Numbered from the stretch's first letter, positions 17,575 to 26,817 are shown. The stretch is 64,000 nucleotides of DNA from Sphingobacteriia bacterium (GCA_011390785.1 JAABRR010000002.1:62001-126000); one strand, 5' to 3'. Notes: generated from the sequence alone by a model not told the origin. Program-made: numbers and translations.

Positions 17575-18786
17575 TTAAATACAAAAGGGATTTTGGAATT
17601 TACTCATAAACCTTGCTATTATTATGGGTTTACCCAGTTTTTCAAAGCCATTGCAAGTGGTTTTTAAATAATATTTTTCAAAAAAAGAACAATACTTCTC
17701 TGAAAGATTTACTTTATAAAAATTCGCAGTAATTCTTTGATGGGTTAGTTGATGCTGATAACTCACCAACGGGGTTACAGGCCAGTCTATTAGCTCCGCG
17801 AGAGTTTTTTTCATTATTTTCTCAAAACCATTATTATTTTGTTCCAGGTCTGTTTGAAAGGCTTCTTTTGGATTGTTTGTTAATTGTTGGGTAGCTGGGT
17901 TTTTTCCGGGTAGAATATATTTCTGAAAATGATTGTCGGGAGTTTCAATAAGTGGAAGCTGATACAGATTTCTCCAAATATCATTGTCTTCTCTTTTTTC
18001 AATAAAAAAGGTTGTTTCGTCTTTTTCAGGGCATAAAAACAGAAAAAAGTGAAAAAATCTTGCTTTTTGTTTTATTACCTTTCCTTTTGTAGGGATGGAA
18101 TTAATTTTGTCGGTAAGAAGGGCGATACATTCCTGAGCAAACGGACAGATGCTGCATTGGGGAGATGACGGTCTGCAAACCAAAGAGCCAAAGTCCATCA
18201 AAGCCTGATTGAAATCGCCGGGTTTTCCAACATCGATTAATTGTTGGGCAATTTCATCAATTTTTTTGCGCGTTGCATTATCATCAAAGGGTTCTTCAAT
18301 GCCGAAATATCTTGTCAAAACCCTTATCACATTTCCATCAATAGCGGCATATGGCAAATTAAAAGCCATAGAGGCAATAGCTGCCGCAGTATATTTACCA
18401 ATTCCTTTTAATTCAAGCAATTGTGAATAACTTTTTGGAAAGAAACCGTTATAGTTTTTAACAATATATTGTGCTGTATGATGTAGGTTTCTGGCCCTCG
18501 AATAATAACCCAGTCCTTGCCATGCGGCAAGCACCTGGTCTTCAGATGCATGGGCAAGTGTGTAAACATTAGGAAAAAGTTCTGTAAACCGATAATAGTA
18601 TTGTATTCCTTGTGCAATACGTGTTTGTTGTAAGATTATCTCGGAAAGCCAGATTTTATATGGATCATCAGACCCCCTCCACGGAAGATCTCTTTTGTTG
18701 TTTTTAAACCAGAAAAGTAAGCGGGAAGTGAAGTTCATTTTTGCATTTATCTGAAACAGAACACTAAAAGGATAATTTGTTGGCAT
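17575..18786 (-). CDS. mutY: A/G-specific adenine glycosylase MutY
   Basis: A 403-residue base-excision enzyme that removes adenine mispaired with 8-oxoguanine. The N-terminal domain has NKRDLPWRG, the catalytic Glu in LSEIILQQTR, the helix-hairpin-helix LELKGIGKYTAAAIAS and the conserved Asp in AAIDGNVIRVL. A 4Fe-4S loop has the spacing C-x6-C-x2-C-x5-C (CRPSSPQCSICPFAQEC). A C-terminal NUDIX-like 8-oxoG recognition domain follows, with a longer than usual linker (about residues 275-330). The first Met may be upstream of the real start: Met17 (MNFTSRLLFWF, at 18738) agrees better with the family. Divergent from the HU gene. Confidence 0.94.
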   Translation of the reverse strand: MPTNYPFSVLFQINAKMNFTSRLLFWFKNNKRDLPWRGSDDPYKIWLSEIILQQTRIAQGIQYYYRFTELFPNVYTLAHASEDQVLAAWQGLGYYSRARNLHHTAQYIVKNYNGFFPKSYSQLLELKGIGKYTAAAIASMAFNLPYAAIDGNVIRVLTRYFGIEEPFDDNATRKKIDEIAQQLIDVGKPGDFNQALMDFGSLVCRPSSPQCSICPFAQECIALLTDKINSIPTKGKVIKQKARFFHFFLFLCPEKDETTFFIEKREDNDIWRNLYQLPLIETPDNHFQKYILPGKNPATQQLTNNPKEAFQTDLEQNNNGFEKIMKKTLAELIDWPVTPLVSYQHQLTHQRITANFYKVNLSEKYCSFFEKYYLKTTCNGFEKLGKPIIIARFMSKFQNPFCI

Positions 18787-18825
18787 AAAATTACATAATT
18801 TGTTTTCTTTGAACGAGAAAAGAAT

Positions 18826-18833
18826 TATCTTTG
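18826..18833 (+). promoter_or_regulatory. Promoter -7 box of the HU gene
   Basis: TATCTTTG is a perfect TAnnTTTG box, 57 nt before the HU start. TTTG elements occur upstream near 18800-18812, though not at the ideal distance. The form TATCTTTGCA is typical of strong Bacteroidota promoters. Confidence 0.6.
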
Positions 18834-18889
18834 CAGCCCGATTATAAAAAAATGAGCGTTATAATTATAAAAACTTAACAAATGTAACT

Positions 18890-19180
18890 ATGACTAAAGC
18901 AGAAATTGTAACTGAAATTGCCAACAAAACCGGAATTGAAAAAGTAGCTGTTCAAGCCACTGTTGAAGCATTTATGAACACTGTGAAAAATTCTCTTGTA
19001 AAAGGTGAGAATGTTTATTTAAGAGGGTTTGGAAGCTTCATAATTAAAGAAAGAGCTGAAAAAACTGGCAGAAACATTTCTAAAAACACAACTATTATTA
19101 TTCCTGCACATTCTATTCCTTCTTTCAAACCTGCAAAAGAGTTTGTTAGCGAGGTTAAAGAATCCGTTAAGGTTAAATAA
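18890..19180 (+). CDS. HU-family DNA-binding protein
   Basis: A 96-residue histone-like protein. The N-terminal helices (MTKAEIVTEIANKTGIEK) are followed by the family core LRGFGSFIIKERAEKTGRN and the DNA-arm end IPAHSIPSFKPAKEF. It dimerises and bends DNA in the nucleoid. The arm reads GRNISKNTTI rather than the common GRNPxT, a small departure. It has a strong-looking promoter and is followed 46 bp later by a very small basic ORF. Confidence 0.95.
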   Translation: MTKAEIVTEIANKTGIEKVAVQATVEAFMNTVKNSLVKGENVYLRGFGSFIIKERAEKTGRNISKNTTIIIPAHSIPSFKPAKEFVSEVKESVKVK

Positions 19181-19226
19181 TAACGGAATTAGTGTCAATT
19201 TATATTAATTACTAAAAAATTTAGCT

Positions 19227-19316
19227 ATGCCAAGCGGAAAAAAAAGAAAAAGACATAAGATGGCAACCCACAAACGCAAAAAGCGTTTGCGCAAAAACAG
19301 ACATAAAAAGAAATAA
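19227..19316 (+). CDS. Very small, highly basic protein, probably ribosome-associated
   Basis: ATG at 19227 to TAA at 19314-19316 encodes 29 residues, starting MPSGKKRKRHKMATHKRKKR. More than half the residues are Lys or Arg, with several His. This conserved-looking peptide occurs near HU and RNase G genes in Bacteroidota, as far as I recall. Such composition fits a small ribosomal or rRNA-binding protein; identity with a named ribosomal protein is not claimed. It has its own ATG, ends just before a terminator and shares the HU transcript. It is too short for normal gene callers. Confidence 0.7.
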   Translation: MPSGKKRKRHKMATHKRKKRLRKNRHKKK

Positions 19317-19707
19317 TTCGCTAACTATAGCGTATTGATTCGCTCTAAAATTACATAATGCTTAAGGGTATTATGTAATTTTATTTTCTGTCTGATTATT
19401 TTCTGAACCTGTATCCTGCCAACCATTCATCTTTAAACCTGTAAAAAAATATTCATCGTTGATTGATGTGCTTTGATAACTATCTGAAACATCAATTAAA
19501 AAAAACACAGGGTGGTAATATTTAAAATGTAATTTTTAAGGTGATTCTACAAACGCTCAACACCTTATAAAGAAAGATGGAGTAAAGTATTTTAACTGAC
19601 CTCCGACTTACGCTGAATTACATTTAAAATTTCCGGTTAAGGTTATACTTAGCGCCGTTATCCGCAAATAAGATGATGAGATTAAACTTTTTAAACACAT
19701 TCTGATT
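19317..19707. other. Non-coding region upstream of rng
   Basis: This 391-bp stretch holds the terminator at 19347. It also has a short perfect hairpin TAAGGTG/CACCTTA (19537-19543 and 19561-19567), and an imperfect inverted repeat with TTTAAAATGTAATT near 19521 and AATTACATTTAAAA near 19616. Together these could form a structured leader for RNase G mRNA. No ORF is seen. Confidence 0.5.
19347..19388 (+). terminator. Terminator after the HU/small basic protein genes
   Basis: AAAATTACATAAT (19347-19359) and ATTATGTAATTTT (19370-19382) form a perfect 13-bp stem with a 10-nt loop, extendable by a wobble and a G-C pair, then TATTTT. Confidence 0.75.
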
Positions 19708-21258
19708 GTGAACAAAGAATTAATTATTGATTCCAATGCATCGGAAATTGTTATAGCTCTGCTAGAAGATAAACAACTTGTAGAACTTCATAAAGACAAG
19801 AAAAATAACAATTATTCGGTGGGCGACATTTACCTGGGTAAGGTTAAAAAAATCATATCTGGTTTAAATGCTGCCTTTATAGATGTGGGATACGAAAAGG
19901 ATGCCTTTTTACATTACCTGGATTTAGGTGCACAGGTAAACTCATTGAATAAATACACCAAACTGGGCATGGCAGGGAAGACCAAAATTCTGGCTATGGA
20001 AAATTTTATTCTCGAGAAGGAGATTGAAAAAACCGGTAAGATCAATAATGTACTTACCGCAAATCAACCTGTATTGGTGCAAATTGCCAAAGAGCCGATC
20101 TCTACAAAAGGCCCACGTATTACCAGCGAAATATCTCTGGCCGGAAGATACCTTGTTTTGGTACCTTTCTCCGACCGCGTGTCGGTGTCTCAAAAGATTA
20201 AAAATTCTGAAGAAAAAAATAGGCTTAAACGGCTTGTTCAAAGTATCAGGCCTAAAAATTTTGGCGTAATTGTACGAACTGTTGCTGAGGGGAAAATGGT
20301 GGCCGACCTGCATAACGACCTTAAAGCTCTTGAAGAAAAATGGTATGATATCGCTGCAAAGCTGGAAAATTCAAGGCCTCCTAAAATAATTCTGGGCGAA
20401 ATTAACCGCACCTCTGCCATTCTCAGAGACTTGCTTTCTGAAGAGTTTAACCATGTATACGTTAATGATCAAATTATTTTTGATGAGCTCAGAGATTATA
20501 TCAAAACTTTTGCTCCTAACAAGCTTGATATAGTTAAGCTTTACAAAAACAAGCTACCCATTTTTGATTATTTGGGTGTTGAAAAGCAAATTAAAAGTTC
20601 TTTTGGTAAAATTGTTTCTATTAGGGGTGGTACCTATCTTATCATCGAGCATACAGAAGCTTTACATGTTATTGATGTAAACAGCGGCCATCGTATTAAT
20701 GCTGATAATAGTCAGGAATCTAACGCATTAGAAGTAAATCTGGAAGCAGCAGCCGAAATTGCCCGGCAATTACGTCTTCGCGATATTGGGGGGATTATTG
20801 TTGTTGACTTTATTGATATGGTGGAAGCTACCAACAGACGGAAACTCTTCGAAAAAATGAAAGAGGAGATGAAGAAAGACCGGGCGAAACACAATATCCT
20901 ACCCCCATCTAAATTTGGTTTGGTTCAAATAACCCGACAAAGGGTTCGTACCGAAACAAATGTTGAAATCCTTGAAAAATGTCCTGCTTGCGGTGGCTCG
21001 GGCGAAATTACTCCCAGTATTATAATTATTGAAGAAATTGAGAACAACCTAAGGTATCTTATTGAAGAACAAAATGAAAAAAATCTTACAATAAGAGTTC
21101 ATCCATATATTTATGCTTACCTTACAAAGGGTTTCTGGTCGATAAAATTCAGGTGGATGTTTAAGTACAAAACTTTCTTTAAACTCGAACCCACGCTGTC
21201 TTTTCACTTTCTGGAATATCGTTTTTTCAATAAACTGGAAGACGAAATAAAATTATGA
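19708..21258 (+). CDS. rng: Ribonuclease G/E family
   Basis: A 516-residue endoribonuclease that starts with GTG. The S1 RNA-binding domain spans about 35-130 (SVGDIYLGKVKKIISGLNAAFIDVGYEKDAFL). The catalytic domain carries the two metal-binding Asp residues, D323 in HVIDVNSG and D367 in IIVVDFIDM. The zinc-link CPACGGSG (C425 and C428) that holds the dimer together is present. Length without a long C-terminal scaffold indicates RNase G rather than RNase E. It matures 16S rRNA ends and degrades mRNA. The neighbours, HU and the small basic protein, are consistent with a ribosome-related set. Confidence 0.94.
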   Translation: MNKELIIDSNASEIVIALLEDKQLVELHKDKKNNNYSVGDIYLGKVKKIISGLNAAFIDVGYEKDAFLHYLDLGAQVNSLNKYTKLGMAGKTKILAMENFILEKEIEKTGKINNVLTANQPVLVQIAKEPISTKGPRITSEISLAGRYLVLVPFSDRVSVSQKIKNSEEKNRLKRLVQSIRPKNFGVIVRTVAEGKMVADLHNDLKALEEKWYDIAAKLENSRPPKIILGEINRTSAILRDLLSEEFNHVYVNDQIIFDELRDYIKTFAPNKLDIVKLYKNKLPIFDYLGVEKQIKSSFGKIVSIRGGTYLIIEHTEALHVIDVNSGHRINADNSQESNALEVNLEAAAEIARQLRLRDIGGIIVVDFIDMVEATNRRKLFEKMKEEMKKDRAKHNILPPSKFGLVQITRQRVRTETNVEILEKCPACGGSGEITPSIIIIEEIENNLRYLIEEQNEKNLTIRVHPYIYAYLTKGFWSIKFRWMFKYKTFFKLEPTLSFHFLEYRFFNKLEDEIKL

Positions 21259-21324
21259 TTTTCCTGTTATTAGGTTTGTATTCTCTCTGTTTTTATAATA
21301 AAGGGGGAAAGCAAACTTTTTTTT

Positions 21325-21807
21325 ATGCTCATTTCTATGGACGAAATAAATCAGCTAAAAACAAAAATCGCCAGATTTTGTGCCTGGAGAGAGAGGTGCA
21401 TAAAAGAAACTGAAGACAAGCTTTTTACATTGGGTGCTAATGCAAAACAAACACAGCAACTTGTTGCCTGGTTGCAAAAAGAAAATTATTTAAGCAATAT
21501 ACGTTTTGCCACTGCTTTTACCCGGGGAAAGTTCAGCAACAATCAATGGGGAAAGCTTAAAATTAAATCAGAGTTGTTACAGCGAAACATTCCTGATCAG
21601 ATAATTTCTAATACCTTGGAAAACATTGATCAGAATGAATATGAAAGCGTAGCCTTTTCCCTGGCAAAGAAAAAGTGGAAAGAGACCAAAACTGACGATC
21701 TATTCCTGAAAAAACAGAAAACCGCTGCCTACCTCTCAGGTAAAGGCTATGAATCTGATATTGCCTGGAAAGCCGCTGATGTTGCAAGTCAAGATTTCTC
21801 GTCCTAA
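21325..21807 (+). CDS. recX: Regulatory protein RecX
   Basis: A 160-residue helical protein with the RecX pattern of three-helix repeats: KIARFCAWRERCIKETEDKL, then WLQKENYLSNIRFATAFTRGKFSNNQWGKLKIKSELLQRNIP, and a C-terminal repeat LSGKGYESDIAWKAA. RecX inhibits RecA filament growth. The first Met is followed by a second (MDEIN, at 21337) that may be the true start. It lies 66 bp after rng on the same strand and is not next to recA in this window. Confidence 0.88.
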   Translation: MLISMDEINQLKTKIARFCAWRERCIKETEDKLFTLGANAKQTQQLVAWLQKENYLSNIRFATAFTRGKFSNNQWGKLKIKSELLQRNIPDQIISNTLENIDQNEYESVAFSLAKKKWKETKTDDLFLKKQKTAAYLSGKGYESDIAWKAADVASQDFSS

Positions 21808-21919
21808 TTATACTCTGTATAAATTTAAGAAAAGATCCATTTGTTGAATTATTTAGTTCGGAATGCAAGCACATTTATATTTTTTCAAACCTGTTTTTTT
21901 CAAAACTCATTTTTTATCT

Positions 21920-22807
21920 ATGCAAATAACTAGTCGCTGGTCAATAGTTTTGTTGATTTTTATAGCATCCTGTTCAGTAACGCAAAGATCTGTTAAGATT
22001 GGTGAAAATGCCTGTCAGGCCTATCAAAACAAAGATTATGAAAGAGCTCTTGCTCTTTATGGCCAATATATTTCTGCACACGATGACAATCCACTTCTTA
22101 TTCCTGATAGCATATATAGAAATGCTGGTCTGGCGGCTTTTCAACTACAAAATAAAGAGTTGTCATTAGATTATCTGAATAGAATTAGAAATACTGATGC
22201 GGCCAATGCAGAAACTCATTATGCCCTGGCTATCCTAAATCGTGGAATTGATAATCTATCGAGAGAAATATCCGCGTTGGAAAGCTATGTAACAAACTAC
22301 CCAAATGGTGAAAATATTAATGAAATGAGGAGCAGGCTATTTGAAACGTGGGTAGAAAGTAGAAACTATCAAAAAGCTTTCGAATTATGGCCTTCTATTG
22401 AACAAAAGGTATCGGAAAAGGAAAGCCTCCTAAACGATTATTTTATCACACTTAAGGCATTAAACAAAGAGGAACTATTAAATGAAGTAGCTGAGAATTT
22501 GCTGGTTTTAAATTCAAATAATATCGATGCCCTTTCTCATTTAGCTATTCAATATTTTGATAAGGCTGAAAGTCGCTACCAAACTGAAATGGAGGCCTAT
22601 GAAAAAACCCGTACACGCCGGCAATATGCTCAATTACTGAAAGGATTTGAAATACTGAATGAAGATTTTAGAAAATCGTTGAATTATTTTCTTAAGCTTT
22701 ATGAAATTGATCCAAAACCATCTTATGCCCGGTATATTGGTAATATTTACCTTCGTTTTGATGATAAGGAGAAAGCCAGAATCTATCACAACAAATCTGT
22801 TGATTAG
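21920..22807 (+). CDS. TPR-type lipoprotein
   Basis: Starting at the ATG at 21920 (the frame is open from 21863) gives MQITSRWSIVLLIFIASC, with a lipobox ending at Cys18, so the inner start is preferred. The 295-residue product contains TPR-like helical pairs: NACQAYQNKDYERALALYGQYIS, AGLAAFQLQNKELSLDYLNRI and LNEDFRKSLNYFLKLYEIDPKPSYARYIGNIYLRFDDKEKARIY. It is likely a periplasmic-facing scaffold protein. I do not recognise a specific family. It follows recX by about 110 bp. Confidence 0.75.
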   Translation: MQITSRWSIVLLIFIASCSVTQRSVKIGENACQAYQNKDYERALALYGQYISAHDDNPLLIPDSIYRNAGLAAFQLQNKELSLDYLNRIRNTDAANAETHYALAILNRGIDNLSREISALESYVTNYPNGENINEMRSRLFETWVESRNYQKAFELWPSIEQKVSEKESLLNDYFITLKALNKEELLNEVAENLLVLNSNNIDALSHLAIQYFDKAESRYQTEMEAYEKTRTRRQYAQLLKGFEILNEDFRKSLNYFLKLYEIDPKPSYARYIGNIYLRFDDKEKARIYHNKSVD

Positions 22808-22814
22808 GAGACAA

Positions 22815-22850
22815 TAATTTTGCATTTAGACCAGTCAAAATTATTTTGAC
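22815..22850 (+). promoter_or_regulatory. -7 box and leader hairpin before crcB
   Basis: TAATTTTG (22815-22822) is a perfect TAnnTTTG. It is followed by a 7-bp hairpin GTCAAAA-TTA-TTTTGAC (22834-22850) at the expected 5' end of the crcB transcript. This hairpin is not the fluoride riboswitch. Confidence 0.4.
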
Positions 22851-22883
22851 AATAACAAACTAACAACATCAATTTATAAGCGC

Positions 22884-23270
22884 ATGAATAGCACAATAAA
22901 ATTACTATTGTTGGTTGGTACCGGAAGCTTCATTGGAGGGGTAGGACGGTTTGCCCTGGGCCGCTTTATTCAGTCTGTAACCCACTCTGTCTTTCCCTGG
23001 GGTACATTTACAGTAAATGTTTTAGGGTCATTTATTATTGGGATATTATTCGGCTTGTCATTGCGTTATAGTTTTCTTACAACCGAATGGAAAATTTTTT
23101 TGATTGTTGGTATTTGCGGTGGTTTTACCACATTTTCATCCTTTTCGCTCGAAATCCTGGAGCTTTTAAAAGCTGGTTATGTCAATCAATTTTTGTTATA
23201 TGCAACATCAAGTGTTATAGTAGCTTTACTTGCAGTAATTGCTGGTTATATGATTGTAAAGGTTTTTTGA
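22884..23270 (+). CDS. crcB: Fluoride channel CrcB/FluC
   Basis: A 128-residue protein with four membrane segments. Family motifs are present: GTGSFIGGVGRFALGRFI, PWGTFTVNVLGSFIIG (with the conserved Asn) and GICGGFTTFSSFSLE, whose TTFSSF holds the fluoride-coordinating Phe/Ser positions. It works as a dual-topology dimer exporting fluoride passively. A single copy is visible, as usual for homodimeric Fluc. Its stop is only 21 bp from the stop of the convergent beta-lactamase-like gene. Confidence 0.95.
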   Translation: MNSTIKLLLLVGTGSFIGGVGRFALGRFIQSVTHSVFPWGTFTVNVLGSFIIGILFGLSLRYSFLTTEWKIFLIVGICGGFTTFSSFSLEILELLKAGYVNQFLLYATSSVIVALLAVIAGYMIVKVF

Positions 23271-23291
23271 TTAATTTGGCCAATCTGAAGC

Positions 23292-25136
23292 TTATGCCAT
23301 GAAATTGAAGAGATTCCAGAAGTTTAATTGTAAATAAAAAACCACCAGGATAAGAAAACCAACAAACTGCCAGAATGTAGAGGACAAGGATTGTTTGCTA
23401 CCAATTCCGCCCTTGAACCAAAAGAAAAGAGCTACTCCAAATAAAACAACGGAAACAGAAGGAAGCACCAAAATTAGTTTCAGATAACGAGGCTGTTCAA
23501 AAATCACACTTTCAACCCCATTTAAAGTGCTGAAAAACAAGGTAAAGAATAAGTAAATCACAATGCCTGATAATGCTAAAATCCACCTGTAAAATTGTTT
23601 ACTTCTCTTATCTCTAATCATAAGACGATAAATGGGTATAACAATATTGCGTAATATTATGAGAAGTGTCAGGATAAGAACGACAATATTAAAATATGGA
23701 TTCTCCCGCAAAGACATCTTCTCAAAGACCATAACTGGCATGTAAGATGAAACCATTCGGTTGATTTTACCCTTATTATCTCTTTCAAAAATCATTTTCT
23801 TGTAATCCGAAGCAAAAACATCTTCCTCTATTGGCCGATATAGCTCAGGTTTTTGACCGGGAATGTGCAGAAGAAGTCCTTCAGAGCCTCCAGATATTTT
23901 CATGGCCATAAACAAGCTCAGAATTTTAAGGTAGTTACTCTCAATTTTACGCGAAGCTTTATAATAGCCTGCAAAATGATTCATTCCATTTACACGGTTA
24001 CTTAGTGCAATTTCTTTTTTATTACCATTAAGATAATCCAGTATTAAAAGAGCCTGATCGAGATAGTAAAATCTTGTATTGGCCGTATTGGTAGAAATAA
24101 AAATCCCGCTTTTCATACCAGGTACAAGTAAGAATGCTGAGTGAAAGAAGTAAGTGTCACCGCCATGCCAGAAAATTTCTTTGCCATGGTATTCCAAACG
24201 CATAAATCCGTGAGCCATTCCGTCAGCTTTAGGATTAGTAGTATACAGCAGACTAAGCATTTGGGCTATGGTTTCATTGGAAAGGATATTGTCTGATGAA
24301 TCTTCATCGCACCTTAAAAGGGCTTCCATAAATTTCGTCATGTCTGTTGCAGTTGAAACTGCCGAGCCTGCGGGTGCAGGTAAAACATATTCATCATAAG
24401 GACTAATAAACCTGCCATCTTCAAAAATATAACCTTTAGATTTTGCTTCAGAAATTCCATAGGAAGCAGGCTGGCGAAAGGTGGTATTCGTCATCTCCAG
24501 AGGTAGAAAAATATTGTCATCTACATAATCATTAAAACTCACTCCTGAAATTTGCTCGATGACATATGCAGCCAAAGCGGCGCCATAATTAGAATAAGCA
24601 GGTGTGGTTCCAGGTTCATAAACCTGCTTGGGGAGATTCTCGATCAGGTAGGTTTCCAGCTCAGGAAGCACTGTATGGTCTTTGGTGAAAAGGTGCATAC
24701 CATCTTCAAAGCCGGGTGTATGAGTCATCAGATGCTTCATGGTAACCGGCTGGTAGGTGTCAGGAAGACGAAAACTACCTTTGAGATAATTATTTACAGG
24801 TTGATTAAGATTGAGATTTCCTTGTTCTACCAGTTGCATGGCAGCAGCCCAAACAAATAGCTTACTTATAGAACCTACCATAAAGCCAGTGTCTTCATCT
24901 GCCAAACGTTTCTCATCAACATGGGAATAGCCCCAACTTCTTGTTATTGTAAGAGTGTCTGCTGAATAAAGAGAAAATGTTGCCCCCGCAATATGGTGCT
25001 CTTTCATCTGGCTTTTAAAAATGCCATCAAGAAAATCGGGAATGCTTTCACGGGCTTCCAACCCAACTGGATAAAGGAATATGGATAGAAAGAAAAGGAA
25101 TAATCTGCCAGAGTAATGCTTGGAAAATTTGCTCAT
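23292..25136 (-). CDS. Serine beta-lactamase-like/esterase-family membrane protein
   Basis: A 614-residue protein with a signal sequence (about 8-28). The class C beta-lactamase/D-Ala-D-Ala peptidase fold spans roughly 33-380, with the SxxK motif SISK (89-92, in GSISKLF), YSN (TPAYSNYG, near 180) and HGG (FWHGGDTYFF) as the third motif. A middle domain follows, then at least four C-terminal membrane segments (about 480-610). This fusion of a periplasmic serine hydrolase with a membrane tail recurs in Bacteroidota. Role may be peptidoglycan or ester hydrolysis; drug resistance is not implied. Convergent with crcB. Confidence 0.85.
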   Translation of the reverse strand: MSKFSKHYSGRLFLFFLSIFLYPVGLEARESIPDFLDGIFKSQMKEHHIAGATFSLYSADTLTITRSWGYSHVDEKRLADEDTGFMVGSISKLFVWAAAMQLVEQGNLNLNQPVNNYLKGSFRLPDTYQPVTMKHLMTHTPGFEDGMHLFTKDHTVLPELETYLIENLPKQVYEPGTTPAYSNYGAALAAYVIEQISGVSFNDYVDDNIFLPLEMTNTTFRQPASYGISEAKSKGYIFEDGRFISPYDEYVLPAPAGSAVSTATDMTKFMEALLRCDEDSSDNILSNETIAQMLSLLYTTNPKADGMAHGFMRLEYHGKEIFWHGGDTYFFHSAFLLVPGMKSGIFISTNTANTRFYYLDQALLILDYLNGNKKEIALSNRVNGMNHFAGYYKASRKIESNYLKILSLFMAMKISGGSEGLLLHIPGQKPELYRPIEEDVFASDYKKMIFERDNKGKINRMVSSYMPVMVFEKMSLRENPYFNIVVLILTLLIILRNIVIPIYRLMIRDKRSKQFYRWILALSGIVIYLFFTLFFSTLNGVESVIFEQPRYLKLILVLPSVSVVLFGVALFFWFKGGIGSKQSLSSTFWQFVGFLILVVFYLQLNFWNLFNFMA

Positions 25137-25222
25137 GACTTTTTGATTTATAAAGAGAATAGATTTTGCTTAACTATCAGTTTATAAATCTTTTACGCAA
25201 AAGGCAGAAAAAAGTTATAGCA

Positions 25223-25876
25223 TTAAGTAGATTTTTTAACGGGGAAAACATGCATTTTACCGGATTCGAAAATATTTAAACCAGGTTTCCCTTTTTGCAT
25301 ATTAAAGACCATGGCAAATGCTACTTTCGACGCGTGGATTGCTTTCACGTTTTTGGGTAGCAAAAAGTCGATCCCTTTCATGATAACTTTACCAACCTGT
25401 TCGCCAAAACGATACTCGGTGCGTTGGCCTAAAAGCATTGAAGGCCGGAAAATATTCAGGCTTTCAAAGGGTATTTTCGTAAGATCACTTTCGATCATAC
25501 CCTTTACTTTATTATAAAAAATTATGGATTTCTTGTTGGCACCCGTGGCCGTTACAATCCCAAAGCGGGAAGCACCGTTTTTATGAGCATTGATAGCCAG
25601 CCGAAGCGGATAATCATAATCTACCTTCTGAAAAGCATCCTTCGAACCTGCTTTTTTTATGGTGGTACCCAAACAGCAATAAACATGATCTGCCTGAATT
25701 TGCTCTGCATCAGGGTGATCAAAATCATAAACGATTTGCTGAAGACGTGGATGAGAAATTTCCAGCGGCTTTCTTACAAGAGCCTTTACAGTTGAGTAAT
25801 TCTCGTTTTCGAGAAGTAGTTGAAGAAGATAAGAACCTACCAATCCGGTAGATCCGGCAATAAGAGCAGTATTCAT
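25223..25876 (-). CDS. NAD(P)-binding Rossmann protein (SDR-like, NmrA/HTATIP2 type)
   Basis: A 217-residue protein with the dinucleotide-binding motif AGSTGLVGSYLLQLL (GxxGxxG at 7-13) and YCCLGTTIKKAGSKDAFQKVDYDY as in extended SDR/NmrA-like oxidoreductases. The conserved catalytic-type Tyr/Lys is replaced by YNKVKGMIE. The predicted product is a cytoplasmic NAD(P)H-dependent isomerase or reductase with unknown substrate. It lies 74 bp downstream of the Omp28-type gene on the same strand and could be part of that transcript. Confidence 0.8.
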   Translation of the reverse strand: MNTALIAGSTGLVGSYLLQLLLENENYSTVKALVRKPLEISHPRLQQIVYDFDHPDAEQIQADHVYCCLGTTIKKAGSKDAFQKVDYDYPLRLAINAHKNGASRFGIVTATGANKKSIIFYNKVKGMIESDLTKIPFESLNIFRPSMLLGQRTEYRFGEQVGKVIMKGIDFLLPKNVKAIHASKVAFAMVFNMQKGKPGLNIFESGKMHVFPVKKST

Positions 25877-25950
25877 AATTATTGGTTTTATCTCTTTAAC
25901 AAATAAACAATTATGATGTTCTTGCCAAAGGAAAAGAATAGCAATCGTTT

Positions 25951-26799
25951 TTAATGCACAAGGTCTGTTTTTTCAACCTGTAAGATCTCTTGCTGAGCAT
26001 TCATTATATAGGCAATGATATCGCAGTTTTCCGTTACCCAGTCATCCTGGGTGGTAATGGTAAAAATTTTTTCAAAGCCTGATTCCGATGAAAGTGCATT
26101 CTGATCTATCTTTTCACCCCAAATGCCTGTAAAGGCTTTCCTTAACACATGGTTGTGCTCGTAATCCAATATTACTCCATTGGGTTGGTTAGCGTCATTT
26201 GTCCTTTGCGGACTAATGATGCCATTTTCTGTAATAACCAAAACAAGGTAATAATCATCCTGGTTGGCCCCCAAATTTTGAATAGTAACCGGAACAGAGA
26301 AGGCTGATGATGAGTTTTGAACCGGGTCTTCCAGCTTGATGGAAAATACAGGTTGGCTATCTTCAAGAACTGCAAGTGCCGGACCCCATGAGCCGGGTGG
26401 AAGAACTCTGCCTCCTTCAAATTCGGTGCGGTTTACCATTCCTACCGGAATTCCGGCAACATTAAAATGAGCATTCAGATCATCTCCCTCCGTTGTGCGG
26501 AAATCATAATTATATGTGCTACCCGTTGGCCTGGCAAGATTGCCTGCATGTATAGATATTGTTATTAGTCTGTCGCCATAAAAATCTGCCAGTATCCCGG
26601 CTGTTTCGGCAGCAGAAGGGCAATTGGGGCATAAATGGCCGGTAAATTCTTCCAGTAGAAATTTGCGCACTACTACTTCATTATCAGGGTTATTGTTGGT
26701 CCCTTCTGTAATGTAGGGCGGTTCAATTATTTCGCACGAATGAAAAATAGAAAGGGTTATAAAAATAACGAAAGTAAGAGTATAACGAATGGTATTCAT
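25951..26799 (-). CDS. Omp28-type lipoprotein with thioredoxin-like CxxC
   Basis: A 282-residue protein with a lipobox ending at Cys22 (SIFHSCEII). The Omp28-type region follows with LEEFTGHLCPNCPSAAE, whose CPNC is a thioredoxin-like redox motif, then HFNVAGIPVGMVNRTEF and a C-terminal beta-rich domain (DYYLVLVITENGIISP). Omp28 proteins sit on the outer membrane of Porphyromonas and relatives and have been linked to adhesion and thiol chemistry. This is the last gene of a tight four-gene run (18 bp after the DUF6029-type gene). Confidence 0.85.
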   Translation of the reverse strand: MNTIRYTLTFVIFITLSIFHSCEIIEPPYITEGTNNNPDNEVVVRKFLLEEFTGHLCPNCPSAAETAGILADFYGDRLITISIHAGNLARPTGSTYNYDFRTTEGDDLNAHFNVAGIPVGMVNRTEFEGGRVLPPGSWGPALAVLEDSQPVFSIKLEDPVQNSSSAFSVPVTIQNLGANQDDYYLVLVITENGIISPQRTNDANQPNGVILDYEHNHVLRKAFTGIWGEKIDQNALSSESGFEKIFTITTQDDWVTENCDIIAYIMNAQQEILQVEKTDLVH

Positions 26800-26817
26800 G
26801 ATATTATCTTCTTATTG

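Noticed and set aside
19942-20313. Minus-strand frame within rng
   Set aside because: Lies opposite the well-conserved RNase G coding sequence and resembles no protein.
22808-22883. Fluoride riboswitch before crcB
   Set aside because: The leader lacks the conserved GGxGAUGG start and the CUGAUG part of the crcB motif; only a simple 7-bp hairpin is present.
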